A DNA stretch of 64,000 nt from Spirosoma radiotolerans (GCF_000974425.1 NZ_CP010429.1:3658001-3722000); one strand, 5' to 3'. Positions 42,596-51,404 are shown, counted from the first letter of the stretch. Numbers and translations are program-made. The notes: generated by a model not told the origin, from the letters alone.

Positions 42596-45133
42596 CTAGC
42601 GAGTTTTTCGTATGACGACCGGAACACACTTAGGTGCCGGACATTGGCATTCGGCCGGGCTTAGCACGACCGACACATCTGTAAAACAAGTACCACCGGC
42701 GCTGTAAAGTCGAACCGTGTATGCTTGTGGGCTTGCCGGATTGGGTAGCCCCGTGAAGCTTACGGCTCCCCCATTAACCGTCTGGTTGCTGGCGGCTCCG
42801 TAGGCGGGGCCGGTGTAGCTACTGCCCAGCGAGATATCCGCTCGATCGGTATTCAGTAAGGTTGTGAAGTCGATTCGGGCGTTGGTATTCGCAGTGGCAC
42901 CGGTACAGGTAGCGGATACAACCGCAGGCGGCACATCATAGGTGGGAGCCGCGTTGACAACTACTGTTGTCGAAATCACCCCACTACAACCCGTGGGGAA
43001 AGTACAGGTTGCAGAATACGTGGTGGTTAACAGCGGTGTAATAACGAGAGACGTCGTATTGTCGCCGGTGGCCCAGGTTAGTACTCCTCCCGTACAACCG
43101 CTAACGGATAGCGTCGCGGTAGTACCAGCACATAAGGTTAGTGTGTTGATCGTTAGTTGAGGAGCTGGATTAACCGTTATGGTCGTACTGGCAACGCCAC
43201 TACAACCCGCCACACTATTAACCGTGACTGAGTAGGGACCACTCGCCGTGACAGAAATTGCTGCCGTCGTTTCACCTGTTGTCCATAGGTAGCTATTCCC
43301 TCCACTAGCGGTTAGCGTTGTGCTCTGCCCCTGACAGATCGTTGTGCTGGTAACCGTTATGTTTGCCGTCACCGACGGGTTAACCGTAAGTGTAGCGGTG
43401 GCCACGGCCGAACACCCCAACGCCGAAGTCACTATCACCGAGTAAGGAAAAGTTCCGGCCGTCGTGGCGGACACGGACAACTGGCCCGTTGTGTTCGTGG
43501 TCCCGCCCGAGAAGGCATACGTGCCCCCAGTGCCCCCGCCCGTGGCGGTCAGTGTGGCGCTGGTGCCGTTACACAAGGTCAGACTTGACAGAGTGGCCGT
43601 CACCGACGGGTTGACCGTAAGTGTAGCGGTGGCCACGGCCGAACACCCCAACGCCGAAGTCACGGTCACCGAGTAAGGGAATGTTCCGGCTACTGTAGGC
43701 GACACGGGCAATAGGCCGGTTGTGTTGGTAGTGCCATCAGAGAAAGCATACGTACTTCCTCCCGTGGCCACTAATGTGCTGCTGGTGCCGTTACAGATCG
43801 TCAGGCTCGACAAGGTGGCGGTCACCGATGGGTTGACTGTCACCGTTGTCGAGGTTACACCAGGACAGGTTCCATAGGCCGTGGGTGTACATGTAACAGA
43901 ATACACCGTTGTTAAAGTGGGGGTCACCAGAATACTGGCGGTGGTGGCACTAGCAGTGTTCGCACTCCACTGCAAGGTTCCACCTGTGCAACCAGACACG
44001 GTCAAGCTTGTGCTTTGCCCCTGACAAATGATGGGATTAGCAGGTGTTATCGCCAGCGTTGGTACAAGTCCGTCTTCTACAATTATGGGGCAACAGCCAT
44101 TAGCCGGACAACTCGCATTGGCTGTCGTGGTGAACGTATAGCTACCCGACTGAACAATAGTAAAGCTATTTCCAGAACCTACAGCGGTTGTCCCCCCATT
44201 CCTGAACCACTGGACATCCGTATATTGCGCGGGTAAACTGGCCACATATTCCTCACCCGAGCACAGCTTGATAGGCACTGTTACGCACGATCGCCCGACA
44301 TTATTGGCCACACTATTTTCGGTATCCGTGGTTGTCGCATAAGCCGTATTATAGAGCACCCCTTCCGCTCGGGTAGTCGTTGTTACCGTTAGGCTTGCCG
44401 AAGCCCCTGCCGTTAATGTGCCTACACTCCAGGACAGAATCCGGGTAGCTCCGTAGGCCGTGGTGGTGGCGGCTGGCGATGAAGACACATACGCCAGACC
44501 CACATCCAGCGTGTCCCGTACCTGAACGTTTGTGGCGGCACCGCTGCCCGTATTGGCTACCTGAATGGTAAAAGTTGCATTACTTCCCAACGTAGTTTGA
44601 GAAACATCCGTCGACTTTGTTACCAGCAAATCGGGATTGCCAGCCACAAAACCAATATCGTAGGAATTATCGTCCGTGTTTGTACTCGTTGTGGTGAATG
44701 AAACGACGGCAAACCCACCAATCAACTGGGCATCACTATCGAGTTCCCGATCACTCCCTTTCTGATAACCGGTTAATTTCAATCCTGTCGGAAAATCAGC
44801 GGGAATAATCCTGACTTCATAGGCAGTATTGGGCAGCAATCCGGTGGCGAATGTGTATTGACCATTGCCATCTGTTAGTGTCTGTCCCCGTTCAATACCA
44901 CTTTGGTACAACCGGAGACGTACATTGGCAATACCCGGCTCACCTGCGTCCTGAATACCATTCCGGTTATAGTCGAGGAAAACAAGGTTACCAATGCCCA
45001 GAACGTTCGGAGCAGAATCGTTCCCAGGCTTATAAGCGTGTGTCGTCTGGCTAATCAGCCCCAGGCCAATTACCCAAAAGTACAGTAGCCACCGCAATGA
45101 CGACTGCAGGCGTCTAAGTAAACTAGGTTTCAT
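42596..45133 (-). CDS. SdrD-B / DUF11 / Ig-repeat surface protein (paralogue 2 of 3)
   Basis: 845 residues. Signal sequence (SSLRWLLYFWVIGLGLISQ). An SdrD B-like domain (about 42-160; GNLVFLDYNRNGIQDAGEPG, TDGNGQYTFATGLLPNTAYE), a DUF11 domain (about 165-280; LLVTKSTDVSQTTLGSNATF), then Ser/Thr-rich Ig-like repeats (NPSVTATLSSLTLCNGTSAT units) and the shared C-terminal module ending CQCPAPKCVPVVIRK. DUF11 and SdrD B domains are typical of cell-surface adhesins. Internal repeats are nearly identical at DNA level (period 231 and 222 bp), so copy number may vary. No classical T9SS tail. Confidence 0.82.
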   Translation of the reverse strand: MKPSLLRRLQSSLRWLLYFWVIGLGLISQTTHAYKPGNDSAPNVLGIGNLVFLDYNRNGIQDAGEPGIANVRLRLYQSGIERGQTLTDGNGQYTFATGLLPNTAYEVRIIPADFPTGLKLTGYQKGSDRELDSDAQLIGGFAVVSFTTTSTNTDDNSYDIGFVAGNPDLLVTKSTDVSQTTLGSNATFTIQVANTGSGAATNVQVRDTLDVGLAYVSSSPAATTTAYGATRILSWSVGTLTAGASASLTVTTTTRAEGVLYNTAYATTTDTENSVANNVGRSCVTVPIKLCSGEEYVASLPAQYTDVQWFRNGGTTAVGSGNSFTIVQSGSYTFTTTANASCPANGCCPIIVEDGLVPTLAITPANPIICQGQSTSLTVSGCTGGTLQWSANTASATTASILVTPTLTTVYSVTCTPTAYGTCPGVTSTTVTVNPSVTATLSSLTICNGTSSTLVATGGSTYAFSDGTTNTTGLLPVSPTVAGTFPYSVTVTSALGCSAVATATLTVNPSVTATLSSLTLCNGTSATLTATGGGTGGTYAFSGGTTNTTGQLSVSATTAGTFPYSVIVTSALGCSAVATATLTVNPSVTANITVTSTTICQGQSTTLTASGGNSYLWTTGETTAAISVTASGPYSVTVNSVAGCSGVASTTITVNPAPQLTINTLTLCAGTTATLSVSGCTGGVLTWATGDNTTSLVITPLLTTTYSATCTFPTGCSGVISTTVVVNAAPTYDVPPAVVSATCTGATANTNARIDFTTLLNTDRADISLGSSYTGPAYGAASNQTVNGGAVSFTGLPNPASPQAYTVRLYSAGGTCFTDVSVVLSPAECQCPAPKCVPVVIRKTR
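42733..42880. repeat. Near-identical block shared with 40393-40540
   Basis: Second copy of the 148-nt conserved 3' block (see 40393-40540). The third surface gene carries a more diverged version near its 3' end. Confidence 0.8.
43366..43880. repeat. Internal tandem repeats in the second surface-protein gene
   Basis: Units beginning at 43366, 43597 and about 43819 are spaced 231 and 222 bp (77 and 74 codons). The first two share a block of over 80 bp with only a few differences (accgtaagtgtagcggtggc); the third is more diverged. They encode Ig-like repeats. Confidence 0.75.
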
Positions 45134-45207
45134 AAGTCAATAAGTAAAATTATGGCTAATTGAGTACGTATACGGATAAAAGAATTCCCCACTAAAATCT
45201 ATGATAA

Positions 45208-47631
45208 TCAGCGCTTTATACTAACTTTAACACACGATGACGCCGGGCATTGACAAGTCGTCGGATCGAGGACAATCCCCACATCCACGTAGCAGGTTCC
45301 TGATGCACTAAATAGCCGAACGGTATAGGGCTGACGGGTTGACGGATTGGGCAGACTAATTAAACTAACCGCGCCCCCACTGACGATCCGGTTACTGATA
45401 GCCCCGTAGGCAGGGCCAGCGTAACTTGTCCCAATCGAAATATCGGCTCGTTCGGTGTTCTGAAGCGTGGTAAAGTCAATATGGGCAGTATTCGTTGCCA
45501 GAGTACCCACGCAGTTGGCGGGCGTACTGGTGGGAATGCCTGTGTAGGTGGGCGTGGGCCGTATAGTTACTGTAGCGGATGCCGTAGCAGAACAGCCGAA
45601 GGCATTGGTACAAGTGGCGGAATAAGTCGTTGTGACAACCGGAATAACCACAATTGACGCGGTGTTATCGCCTGTCGACCAGCGCAGTGTTCCTCCCGTA
45701 CAGCCCCCTACGCTTAATGTCGTTGATGCCCCGCTACAAACTGACACCGAGTTCAAGGTTAACACAGGTGTGGGCGGTTGGGCCGTTACCGTCACGGAGG
45801 TGATCGGTGAGGTACATCCGCTATTGGTGTTACGCACCGTAACGGAATAACTGCCTGGGGCCACACCGGCAAATACACCCGTCGTATTGGCGTACGTAGA
45901 CCCATTTATGCTATACACCAGGCTCGCACCTGTTGGAGCCGTGATGGTAATCGTTCCGGTAGCCAGGGTACAACTAGGCTGTACGAGACTAACCGTGGGC
46001 GCTGCGGGCGCAACTGTATTACTCGAGACGGTGGTCGTAGCGATAGCCGTGCAACCGCTTGCCGTCGTGGCCACCACGCTATAAGTACCTGCCCCCGTAA
46101 CCACCGCCGTATTAGCCGCACTACTTTGGCTGAACGCCGGCCCACTGAATGAATACGAAATAGCAGATGCACTGCTACTGGCCGTTAAGGTAACACTGGT
46201 GTTGGTGCAGGTCAGGGTACCTGAATTGGTCAGCGTAACGGTTGGTAGCGCATCAACCGTTACAGATGTAACCGCCGTACTGGTGCAGGCAGAATTCGAA
46301 TTGACCGAGTTTGTGGTCGTAACACTAAAACTATATACGCCTGCGGCCAGCCCGTTAACCGAAGCGGTATTGGTGGTACTGGTTGACCCGATAACTCCCC
46401 CCGGTCCTCTGAAGGTATAATTTGTCACACCAGACGCACTTGTTCCGGCTGTGGCCGTTAAATTCACCGTATTACCAGCACAAACCACCGGGCCATTGGC
46501 CGATAACATAGGCTGTATTACCCGAAACGTAACTGACGTTATCGTCTGATTTCCAATATTATCCTGTGCAATGAACGAGGTAACGGATGTCCCCTCTGTG
46601 GTTGGGGTGAAGCTAAAGGGCGACGCCACCGTATTGGAGGCCGTAACCGGCGAAAACGTCGCCCCGGGCGGAACGCCTACCGCCTGCAACGTAATCGTAT
46701 TGCTGGTCGGGTCAGTATCGGTTGCCCGGACCGTAAAACTTACCGGACAGCCTACGTAGGTCTGAATGGTGGAGTTGTTGGCGGGCGTAACACCTCCGTA
46801 AACAAAAACAGGAGGATCGCTTGCGGCAACGATTCGTATGAGAAAGTCGACGACAACAAATGACTGTCCGTCTGATATTTTTACGACTGCGTTATACAAT
46901 TGCCCTACGGCTTTTGGCGACCGGGTATCAAATGTGGCAACACCCCCCGATGTAATGGACAACCCTGTTGGCTGGGTGAAGGCATATGTGGCTCCCAGGT
47001 CTGCTGCGGTCGCCAGACTAAACGTAAGCGCATTGCCATTTGGATCACTGGCGGGCACCGTAAACGAAGCCGCTGCCTGATTAAAGGGTAAATTAATAAT
47101 GGGCGGTAATGTGGAGGCAGGAGGCAGATTGGTTGTGCCTACATTGACGGTTGAGTTGATCCGGTAGCGCCCATCGGCGTTGTTTTGCAATGTACTAAGC
47201 CGGGCGCTGGCTTCGATGAAGGCGGTAACTGTTGCGGCTGTGGCGTAGGTATGGGTCAGGGTAGCCTCACCATATACATAGTCATCGGCTGTACTAACGG
47301 TGGTAACCAAAAAATTAAACGACGTTATGGAGGTGCCATCACCATAATTGAACGCTGCGGATGAGTTTGCCGTCGCGTTGCTAAACGTTCCCCCTACAAC
47401 TGGCGTTGGGCTGAAAAAACCCAGCCGAAACCCCATGGTTAACTTAAATTCAATGGTACGTCCTGACACGTCAGAGGGTAATTGCCTCCAGGTAAGGTTC
47501 CCGTACCGGAAGTGAGTCGCGTGTGCTGTTTGAACACCCAGGCTATGAACGAACAGAAAGAGCAGTATGAGCGCCCACCATCGCCTTCCTAACCACCCTG
47601 AATACGTCATCACCTGATACAGATTTGCCAT
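45208..47631 (-). CDS. Surface protein with cadherin/Ig-like repeats (paralogue 3 of 3)
   Basis: 807 residues from 47631; ATG 47610 (MTYSGWLGRRWWALILLFLF) is an equally possible start. Signal sequence ends near THAHATHFRYG-type residues (VQTAHATHFRYGN). The N-terminal region (HFRYGNLTWRQL, FKLTMGFRLGFFSP) recalls secreted proteins in Bacteroidota that begin with this block. Then cadherin/He_PIG-like domains (PASDPNGNALTFSLATAADL, SFTVRATDTDPTSNTITLQA), Ig and SprB-type repeats, and the shared C-terminal module ending CQCPASSCVKVSIKR. Extracellular adhesin-like; function inferred. Spacing to the next gene is 74 bp with no terminator seen. Confidence 0.8.
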   Translation of the reverse strand: MANLYQVMTYSGWLGRRWWALILLFLFVHSLGVQTAHATHFRYGNLTWRQLPSDVSGRTIEFKLTMGFRLGFFSPTPVVGGTFSNATANSSAAFNYGDGTSITSFNFLVTTVSTADDYVYGEATLTHTYATAATVTAFIEASARLSTLQNNADGRYRINSTVNVGTTNLPPASTLPPIINLPFNQAAASFTVPASDPNGNALTFSLATAADLGATYAFTQPTGLSITSGGVATFDTRSPKAVGQLYNAVVKISDGQSFVVVDFLIRIVAASDPPVFVYGGVTPANNSTIQTYVGCPVSFTVRATDTDPTSNTITLQAVGVPPGATFSPVTASNTVASPFSFTPTTEGTSVTSFIAQDNIGNQTITSVTFRVIQPMLSANGPVVCAGNTVNLTATAGTSASGVTNYTFRGPGGVIGSTSTTNTASVNGLAAGVYSFSVTTTNSVNSNSACTSTAVTSVTVDALPTVTLTNSGTLTCTNTSVTLTASSSASAISYSFSGPAFSQSSAANTAVVTGAGTYSVVATTASGCTAIATTTVSSNTVAPAAPTVSLVQPSCTLATGTITITAPTGASLVYSINGSTYANTTGVFAGVAPGSYSVTVRNTNSGCTSPITSVTVTAQPPTPVLTLNSVSVCSGASTTLSVGGCTGGTLRWSTGDNTASIVVIPVVTTTYSATCTNAFGCSATASATVTIRPTPTYTGIPTSTPANCVGTLATNTAHIDFTTLQNTERADISIGTSYAGPAYGAISNRIVSGGAVSLISLPNPSTRQPYTVRLFSASGTCYVDVGIVLDPTTCQCPASSCVKVSIKR

Positions 47632-48003
47632 TGAGTACGGTTTACCTCCAACTCCTTTTGTGCTAAATGGCCTATTTTAAATAACCGTTCTTTAAATTCT
47701 GGCTATTACACGTTTACAAAAAGGGCCTCCAATGCCCTTTGTACCAATTTCATGCCAAACCCATCCACTCATAGGTTTATTTAAGCCCACCTGAAAAATT
47801 TTGATATAACTGACTCAGTATCACAAAAGACAAACGCCCATGTTGAAAAGCGGATCGACTAGCGCATAGCATTCGATCCGCTTTTCAACATGGGCCTACG
47901 CAATCGTCTATAAAATTTGTGGCCTGTAGCCAAGGCATAGCTGGTCGGCTTACATTACCAGATTGAATCGATAAGAAACCAGAGCAGACAGGTAAGATCG
48001 AAA
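47632..48003. other. 372-bp gap without a gene
   Basis: It contains the 23-bp-arm palindrome at 47836-47895; otherwise AT-rich with no frame of protein character. It holds the promoter regions of the divergent surface-protein and RluA genes. Confidence 0.6.
47836..47895. repeat. Perfect intergenic palindrome (23-bp arms)
   Basis: Arms 47836-47858 and 47873-47895 are perfect reverse complements (left arm begins gcccatgttgaaaagcggat), 14-nt loop. It lies between divergent genes, so it is not a terminator. Unrelated in sequence to the other palindromes here. Confidence 0.85.
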
Positions 48004-48012
48004 ATGAAGATG

Positions 48013-48020
48013 TACCTTTG
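48013..48020 (+). promoter_or_regulatory. -7 element overlapping the RluA gene start
   Basis: TACCTTTG followed by C; the predicted transcription start falls at about 48025, on the A of ATG 48025. It suggests a leaderless message and argues against the ATGs at 48004 and 48010. Confidence 0.4.
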
Positions 48021-48024
48021 CCAG

Positions 48025-48945
48025 ATGGAGAACCCAAACCAGCCCCGTCGGCAGCGCGGCCAGCGAACCGACGTCATACTGCCCGTTTCGGAACCCGCCG
48101 AATTAATGGCCTTTCTGATTGCCCAATTGCCGCATAAAAACCGGAACAACATCAAGTCGTTGCTGAGTAATAAGCAAATTCTGGTCGATGGAAAAGTGTT
48201 TACACAGTTTAATCACCCGCTAAAGCCGGGCCAGGTTGTTACGGTTGCCGCAAACCGTGCCCCCCAAACATCGCAATACCGGGGCCTGACGATCTTGTTT
48301 GAAGATCAAAGCCTGATTGTTATCAACAAACAGGCTGGGTTGCTTTCTATGGCAACCAATAAGGAGCGGGATCGCACCGCTTACGGTATTCTGAGCGATT
48401 ACGTCAAAAAGGAAAACCCGAAAAACAAGATCTTTATCATTCACCGGCTCGACCGCGAGACATCGGGCGTCATGATGTTCGCCCGAAGCGAAAAGGTGCA
48501 GAAGTTGATGCAGGAATCCTGGAACGCCACCACCAAAGAGCGCACCTATGTGGCGTTGGTTGAGGGGATCCCAAACCCGGAACAAGGCCGGATCACCTCC
48601 TATCTTCGGGAAAGTAAAGCCCTGATCGTGTATTCGAGCCAGAACCCCGAAAATGGGCAATTATCTATTACCAATTACAAAGTCCTGAAAGCCAATAATG
48701 GCTATGCATTGCTGGAACTGGAACTGGAAACCGGCCGTAAAAACCAGATTCGGGTACACATGCAGGACATTGGCCACCCCGTAGTAGGTGACGCTAAATA
48801 TGGTGCCGCCACGGACCCCATCGGTCGGCTGGGGCTGCATGCCGAGGTGCTGGCATTCAAGCACCCCATTACAGACCAGGCCATGCACTTCAATGCCCCC
48901 GTGCCCAAACTATTCCTGAGTATGGTGAAAGAGCGGGTAGACTAA
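48025..48945 (+). CDS. RluA-family pseudouridine synthase
   Basis: 306 residues from ATG 48025 (MENPNQPRRQRGQRTDVILP); two earlier in-frame ATGs (48004, 48010) are upstream of the predicted transcript start. S4-like RNA-binding part (about 35-75, NRNNIKSLLSNKQILVDGKV), then the catalytic core with HRLDRETSG, Asp143 as nucleophile, and ETGRKNQIRVHMQDIGHPVV. It isomerises uridine in rRNA or tRNA; RluC/RluD-like by motif, but the exact target base cannot be told. A basic N-terminal tail precedes the S4 region. Confidence 0.92.
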   Translation: MENPNQPRRQRGQRTDVILPVSEPAELMAFLIAQLPHKNRNNIKSLLSNKQILVDGKVFTQFNHPLKPGQVVTVAANRAPQTSQYRGLTILFEDQSLIVINKQAGLLSMATNKERDRTAYGILSDYVKKENPKNKIFIIHRLDRETSGVMMFARSEKVQKLMQESWNATTKERTYVALVEGIPNPEQGRITSYLRESKALIVYSSQNPENGQLSITNYKVLKANNGYALLELELETGRKNQIRVHMQDIGHPVVGDAKYGAATDPIGRLGLHAEVLAFKHPITDQAMHFNAPVPKLFLSMVKERVD

Positions 48946-48954
48946 ACACCGCCC

Positions 48955-49638
48955 TTACTTCATAACCCTGTATTTAAGCAATACCCAGATTGCTTCGATG
49001 CCATCCAGCCAGGATATTTTTTTGCCTTCTGCAATGGAACGGGGATAATAGCTAATGGGTAACTCTTTGATACGAATCCCCCGTTTGGCTACTTTGGCCG
49101 TTACCTCAGGGCAAAATTCGAAGCGCGTGCATTCGAGCGGAATAGACCGCAGAAAATCAGCATCGAATACTTTATAACAGGTTGGCTCATCAGTCAGGCG
49201 CTGGTTAAATAGCGCATTTGTCAGCAACGTAACCACCTGGCCGCCAATATAAAAGCTATAATACGAGTGTCGGTTCTCGGGGTTCAAAAACCGGGAACCG
49301 TAAACTACTTTCTCCTTACCATCGGCAATGGGCTTCACCAGGGCCATGTAATCCTGTGGTTCATATTCAAGGTCGGCGTCCTGGACAATGGCAATGTCGC
49401 CCGTCATATGCTGAATGGCCGTGCGAATGGCCGCCCCTTTTCCCTGATTATGGTCGTGAAAGATAACCCGAATGTTAGGCACGGCGTCAAATGTCTTCAG
49501 CCGTTCGCGGGTGCCATCCGTTGAGCCGTCATCAACAATAATTATTTCTTTATTTATGGGAACAGCCTGAATTTTTTCAAGTAATGTATCAATAGAGTTA
49601 ATCTCGTTGTAAGCAGGGATAAGAACAGATAGCAGCAT
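48955..49638 (-). CDS. Family 2 glycosyltransferase (dolichyl-phosphate mannosyltransferase-like)
   Basis: 227 residues. GT-A fold: nucleotide-binding LLSVLIPAYNEINSIDTLLE and IIIVDDGSTDGTRE, GKGAAIRTAI, metal-binding Asp87-Ala-Asp89 in IVQDADLEYEPQDY, and the YGSRFLNPENRHSYY block typical of Dpm1/ArnC-like enzymes. No C-terminal membrane segment, so the Dpm1-like soluble type. It probably transfers a sugar from a nucleotide donor to a polyprenyl phosphate carrier. The next gene on the same strand encodes a polytopic glycosyltransferase-like protein that could use that lipid-linked sugar. Confidence 0.88.
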   Translation of the reverse strand: MLLSVLIPAYNEINSIDTLLEKIQAVPINKEIIIVDDGSTDGTRERLKTFDAVPNIRVIFHDHNQGKGAAIRTAIQHMTGDIAIVQDADLEYEPQDYMALVKPIADGKEKVVYGSRFLNPENRHSYYSFYIGGQVVTLLTNALFNQRLTDEPTCYKVFDADFLRSIPLECTRFEFCPEVTAKVAKRGIRIKELPISYYPRSIAEGKKISWLDGIEAIWVLLKYRVMK

Positions 49639-49642
49639 AAAA

Positions 49643-49669
49643 CAAATTTAAACGATAACGGGTAAACAA
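49643..49669 (-). promoter_or_regulatory. Promoter of the GT2 gene
   Basis: On the minus strand, -33 TTG (49667-49669), 16-bp spacer and -7 TAAATTTG (49643-49650). The predicted start of transcription is at or within one base of the ATG at 49638, so the message is probably leaderless. Confidence 0.5.
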
Positions 49670-49677
49670 GTTCCGTG

Positions 49678-51141
49678 TTATTTGCGTACCCAGTATATCA
49701 ACGGAAAGTGTGGATTTTTAATTTGTACAAAATTCTTTTGTAAACCATCCCGCAGTTGCTGAATCGCATAGGCATTAGCCGGTTTATTAAGGGCCGTGCT
49801 GTCATCAATAACACTCGACCGATTGCCAAACACAACCAGCTTCAGGCTGGTGTCGGCCAGCGCGCGTCCGTAGGTATCGGGGTGTGATTCAATGTAATGC
49901 GATGTCTGCATCTCGGTGAAGATAAAAGGTACGTTGGGTTCCCGGTCCGACAGGTAGTATAAACTCAGCGCATTGTCGAACAGCAACACTTTTCCGGTAG
50001 GACCCGCCTGCTCCCGGATAAACGCGCCAGCCTGCTCCTCACTTGAATAATCGGCAATGGACACCAATCGCTTGATGGTAGCGGGCCGGTACAGTAACCC
50101 ACTCATCAGCAATAACACCACCACCAGGCCACTTCCCAGAAACACCATTTTGTGCGACACCGCCTTATGACGGGCTTCGTAGTGGTTTAGCCACAAATCA
50201 GCCAAAAAGCCGAGGTGGAGGGCGAAGAAAACGGCCGCCGGAAAAAAGTAATGGCTGGCCTGTGTTTTAATCATGGATACGCAGGCAAAGGCCGCCAGCA
50301 GTAAAGCCAGCCAAACAGCAGGGGTCTGCTGGTATTGTTTTCGGTAAGGTTGCCGCCAGACCAGCACAAACGAAATTGCCAGCAGAAGTAAAAGCCAGCT
50401 TAGCTTGAGGAGAAATTTCGTCAGGAACATGGTATGAGCCGGATACCCCCCGAACGGATAAATGTAGGTCCACTCCAGATGAGCCTCCAGCCGGTTTGTC
50501 AAATAAAAATAAAGGGCCGACAAGACCAGTGGCAGAATAAACCCCAGTAAAACCAGCAGGCCCCGTCCAACCATCGGCCAGAATTTAAGGTGGCCGGTTA
50601 GAAACAAAACGAAAATGAACGCACCAAAACCGACCACATAAAAGGCGGCAACACTCTTGAAACACATCGCAATTCCCAGCAGAACGCCAGCGCCCAGCCA
50701 ACGCCAGTCTGAGCGTCCTTTTCCACGCACAGCCAGCGAAAACGCATTGAGACCAAAGATAGACACCCAGCTTTCCGGTTCCAGAAAATTCATCTCCATA
50801 AAGCAACAACTGGCGGCCGTTAGCCCAACCGCAATGAACGCGGTTCGCTCACTGAATACACGGGCGGCCCGCCAGGCAGACAGCACAGCCCCAGTAGCCA
50901 GCAAGGTAATGAGTCCAGAAACGCTGACATGGTTGTAACCGCCCAGCAAATTCAGTAAAACATTGGTGGACGAATACAGCAAATAGGATTTGGATGGGAT
51001 AAAGTCGTAGAGCCCATAGCCCTCGTTGAGGCTACGGGCAATAATCAAATATTCGTAAGCATCGTACCCGTAGCCAGAATTATAAGTAAACAGAAAAAAG
51101 AAAGGACAGAAAAGTCCCAGAAACCAAAAAAGACGCGTCAT
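49678..51141 (-). CDS. Polytopic membrane protein, GT39/PMT-like glycosyltransferase candidate
   Basis: 487 residues from ATG 51141 (MTRLFWFLGLFCPFFFLFTY). About ten to eleven membrane segments. The first periplasmic loop has YNSGYGYDAYEYLIIARSLN, with acidic residues placed like the catalytic Asp/Glu of PMT/ArnT-type GT-C enzymes, and a second acidic site in MNFLEPESWVSIFG. The C-terminal soluble domain (about 400-487) is short. It likely moves a lipid-linked sugar to a glycan or protein on the outer face. The GT2 gene lies 39 bp downstream. The start is set by the -7 element at 51172. Function inferred. Confidence 0.7.
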   Translation of the reverse strand: MTRLFWFLGLFCPFFFLFTYNSGYGYDAYEYLIIARSLNEGYGLYDFIPSKSYLLYSSTNVLLNLLGGYNHVSVSGLITLLATGAVLSAWRAARVFSERTAFIAVGLTAASCCFMEMNFLEPESWVSIFGLNAFSLAVRGKGRSDWRWLGAGVLLGIAMCFKSVAAFYVVGFGAFIFVLFLTGHLKFWPMVGRGLLVLLGFILPLVLSALYFYLTNRLEAHLEWTYIYPFGGYPAHTMFLTKFLLKLSWLLLLLAISFVLVWRQPYRKQYQQTPAVWLALLLAAFACVSMIKTQASHYFFPAAVFFALHLGFLADLWLNHYEARHKAVSHKMVFLGSGLVVVLLLMSGLLYRPATIKRLVSIADYSSEEQAGAFIREQAGPTGKVLLFDNALSLYYLSDREPNVPFIFTEMQTSHYIESHPDTYGRALADTSLKLVVFGNRSSVIDDSTALNKPANAYAIQQLRDGLQKNFVQIKNPHFPLIYWVRK

Positions 51142-51171
51142 AAAACCCAGATACTGCAATTGGCGAATCGG

Positions 51172-51179
51172 CAAATGTA
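51172..51179 (-). promoter_or_regulatory. -7 element of the GT-C-like gene
   Basis: Minus-strand TACATTTG; predicted leader about 26 nt to ATG 51141, which excludes the in-frame start at 51192. Confidence 0.45.
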
Positions 51180-51404
51180 CTGGTTTACACACAAGACACC
51201 AGCCCAGCCAAAACCTTTTTATTAACCGTTCCGCTATTATTCAGGTTAACAAACCAGTCGATTTGAGTCCAAAAGTTCTAGCAGCCAGTTTGTTCTTCGT
51301 GCAGTTATTTTTTGCTTTCGGCGTAAAAAAAACGGCATTCAGCCAGATTGTTTTTTGCTTACAAATGGGTAGGATCAACTTTGACCCATTAATTCTAATA
51401 GCTC

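Noticed and set aside
43366-43880. Spaced direct repeats resembling a CRISPR array
   Set aside because: Units are 222-231 bp apart, stay in one reading frame and encode Ig-like repeats of a surface protein; no short repeat-spacer layout or cas genes.
42942-47091. Long plus-strand frames opposite the surface-protein genes
   Set aside because: They mirror the Thr/Ser/Val-rich codons of the minus-strand genes, lack signals and show biased Val/Thr/Pro translation typical of antisense shadows.
48004-48024. Seven-codon longer start of the RluA protein
   Set aside because: The ATGs at 48004 and 48010 lie before the -7 element at 48013, so they would not be transcribed from that promoter.
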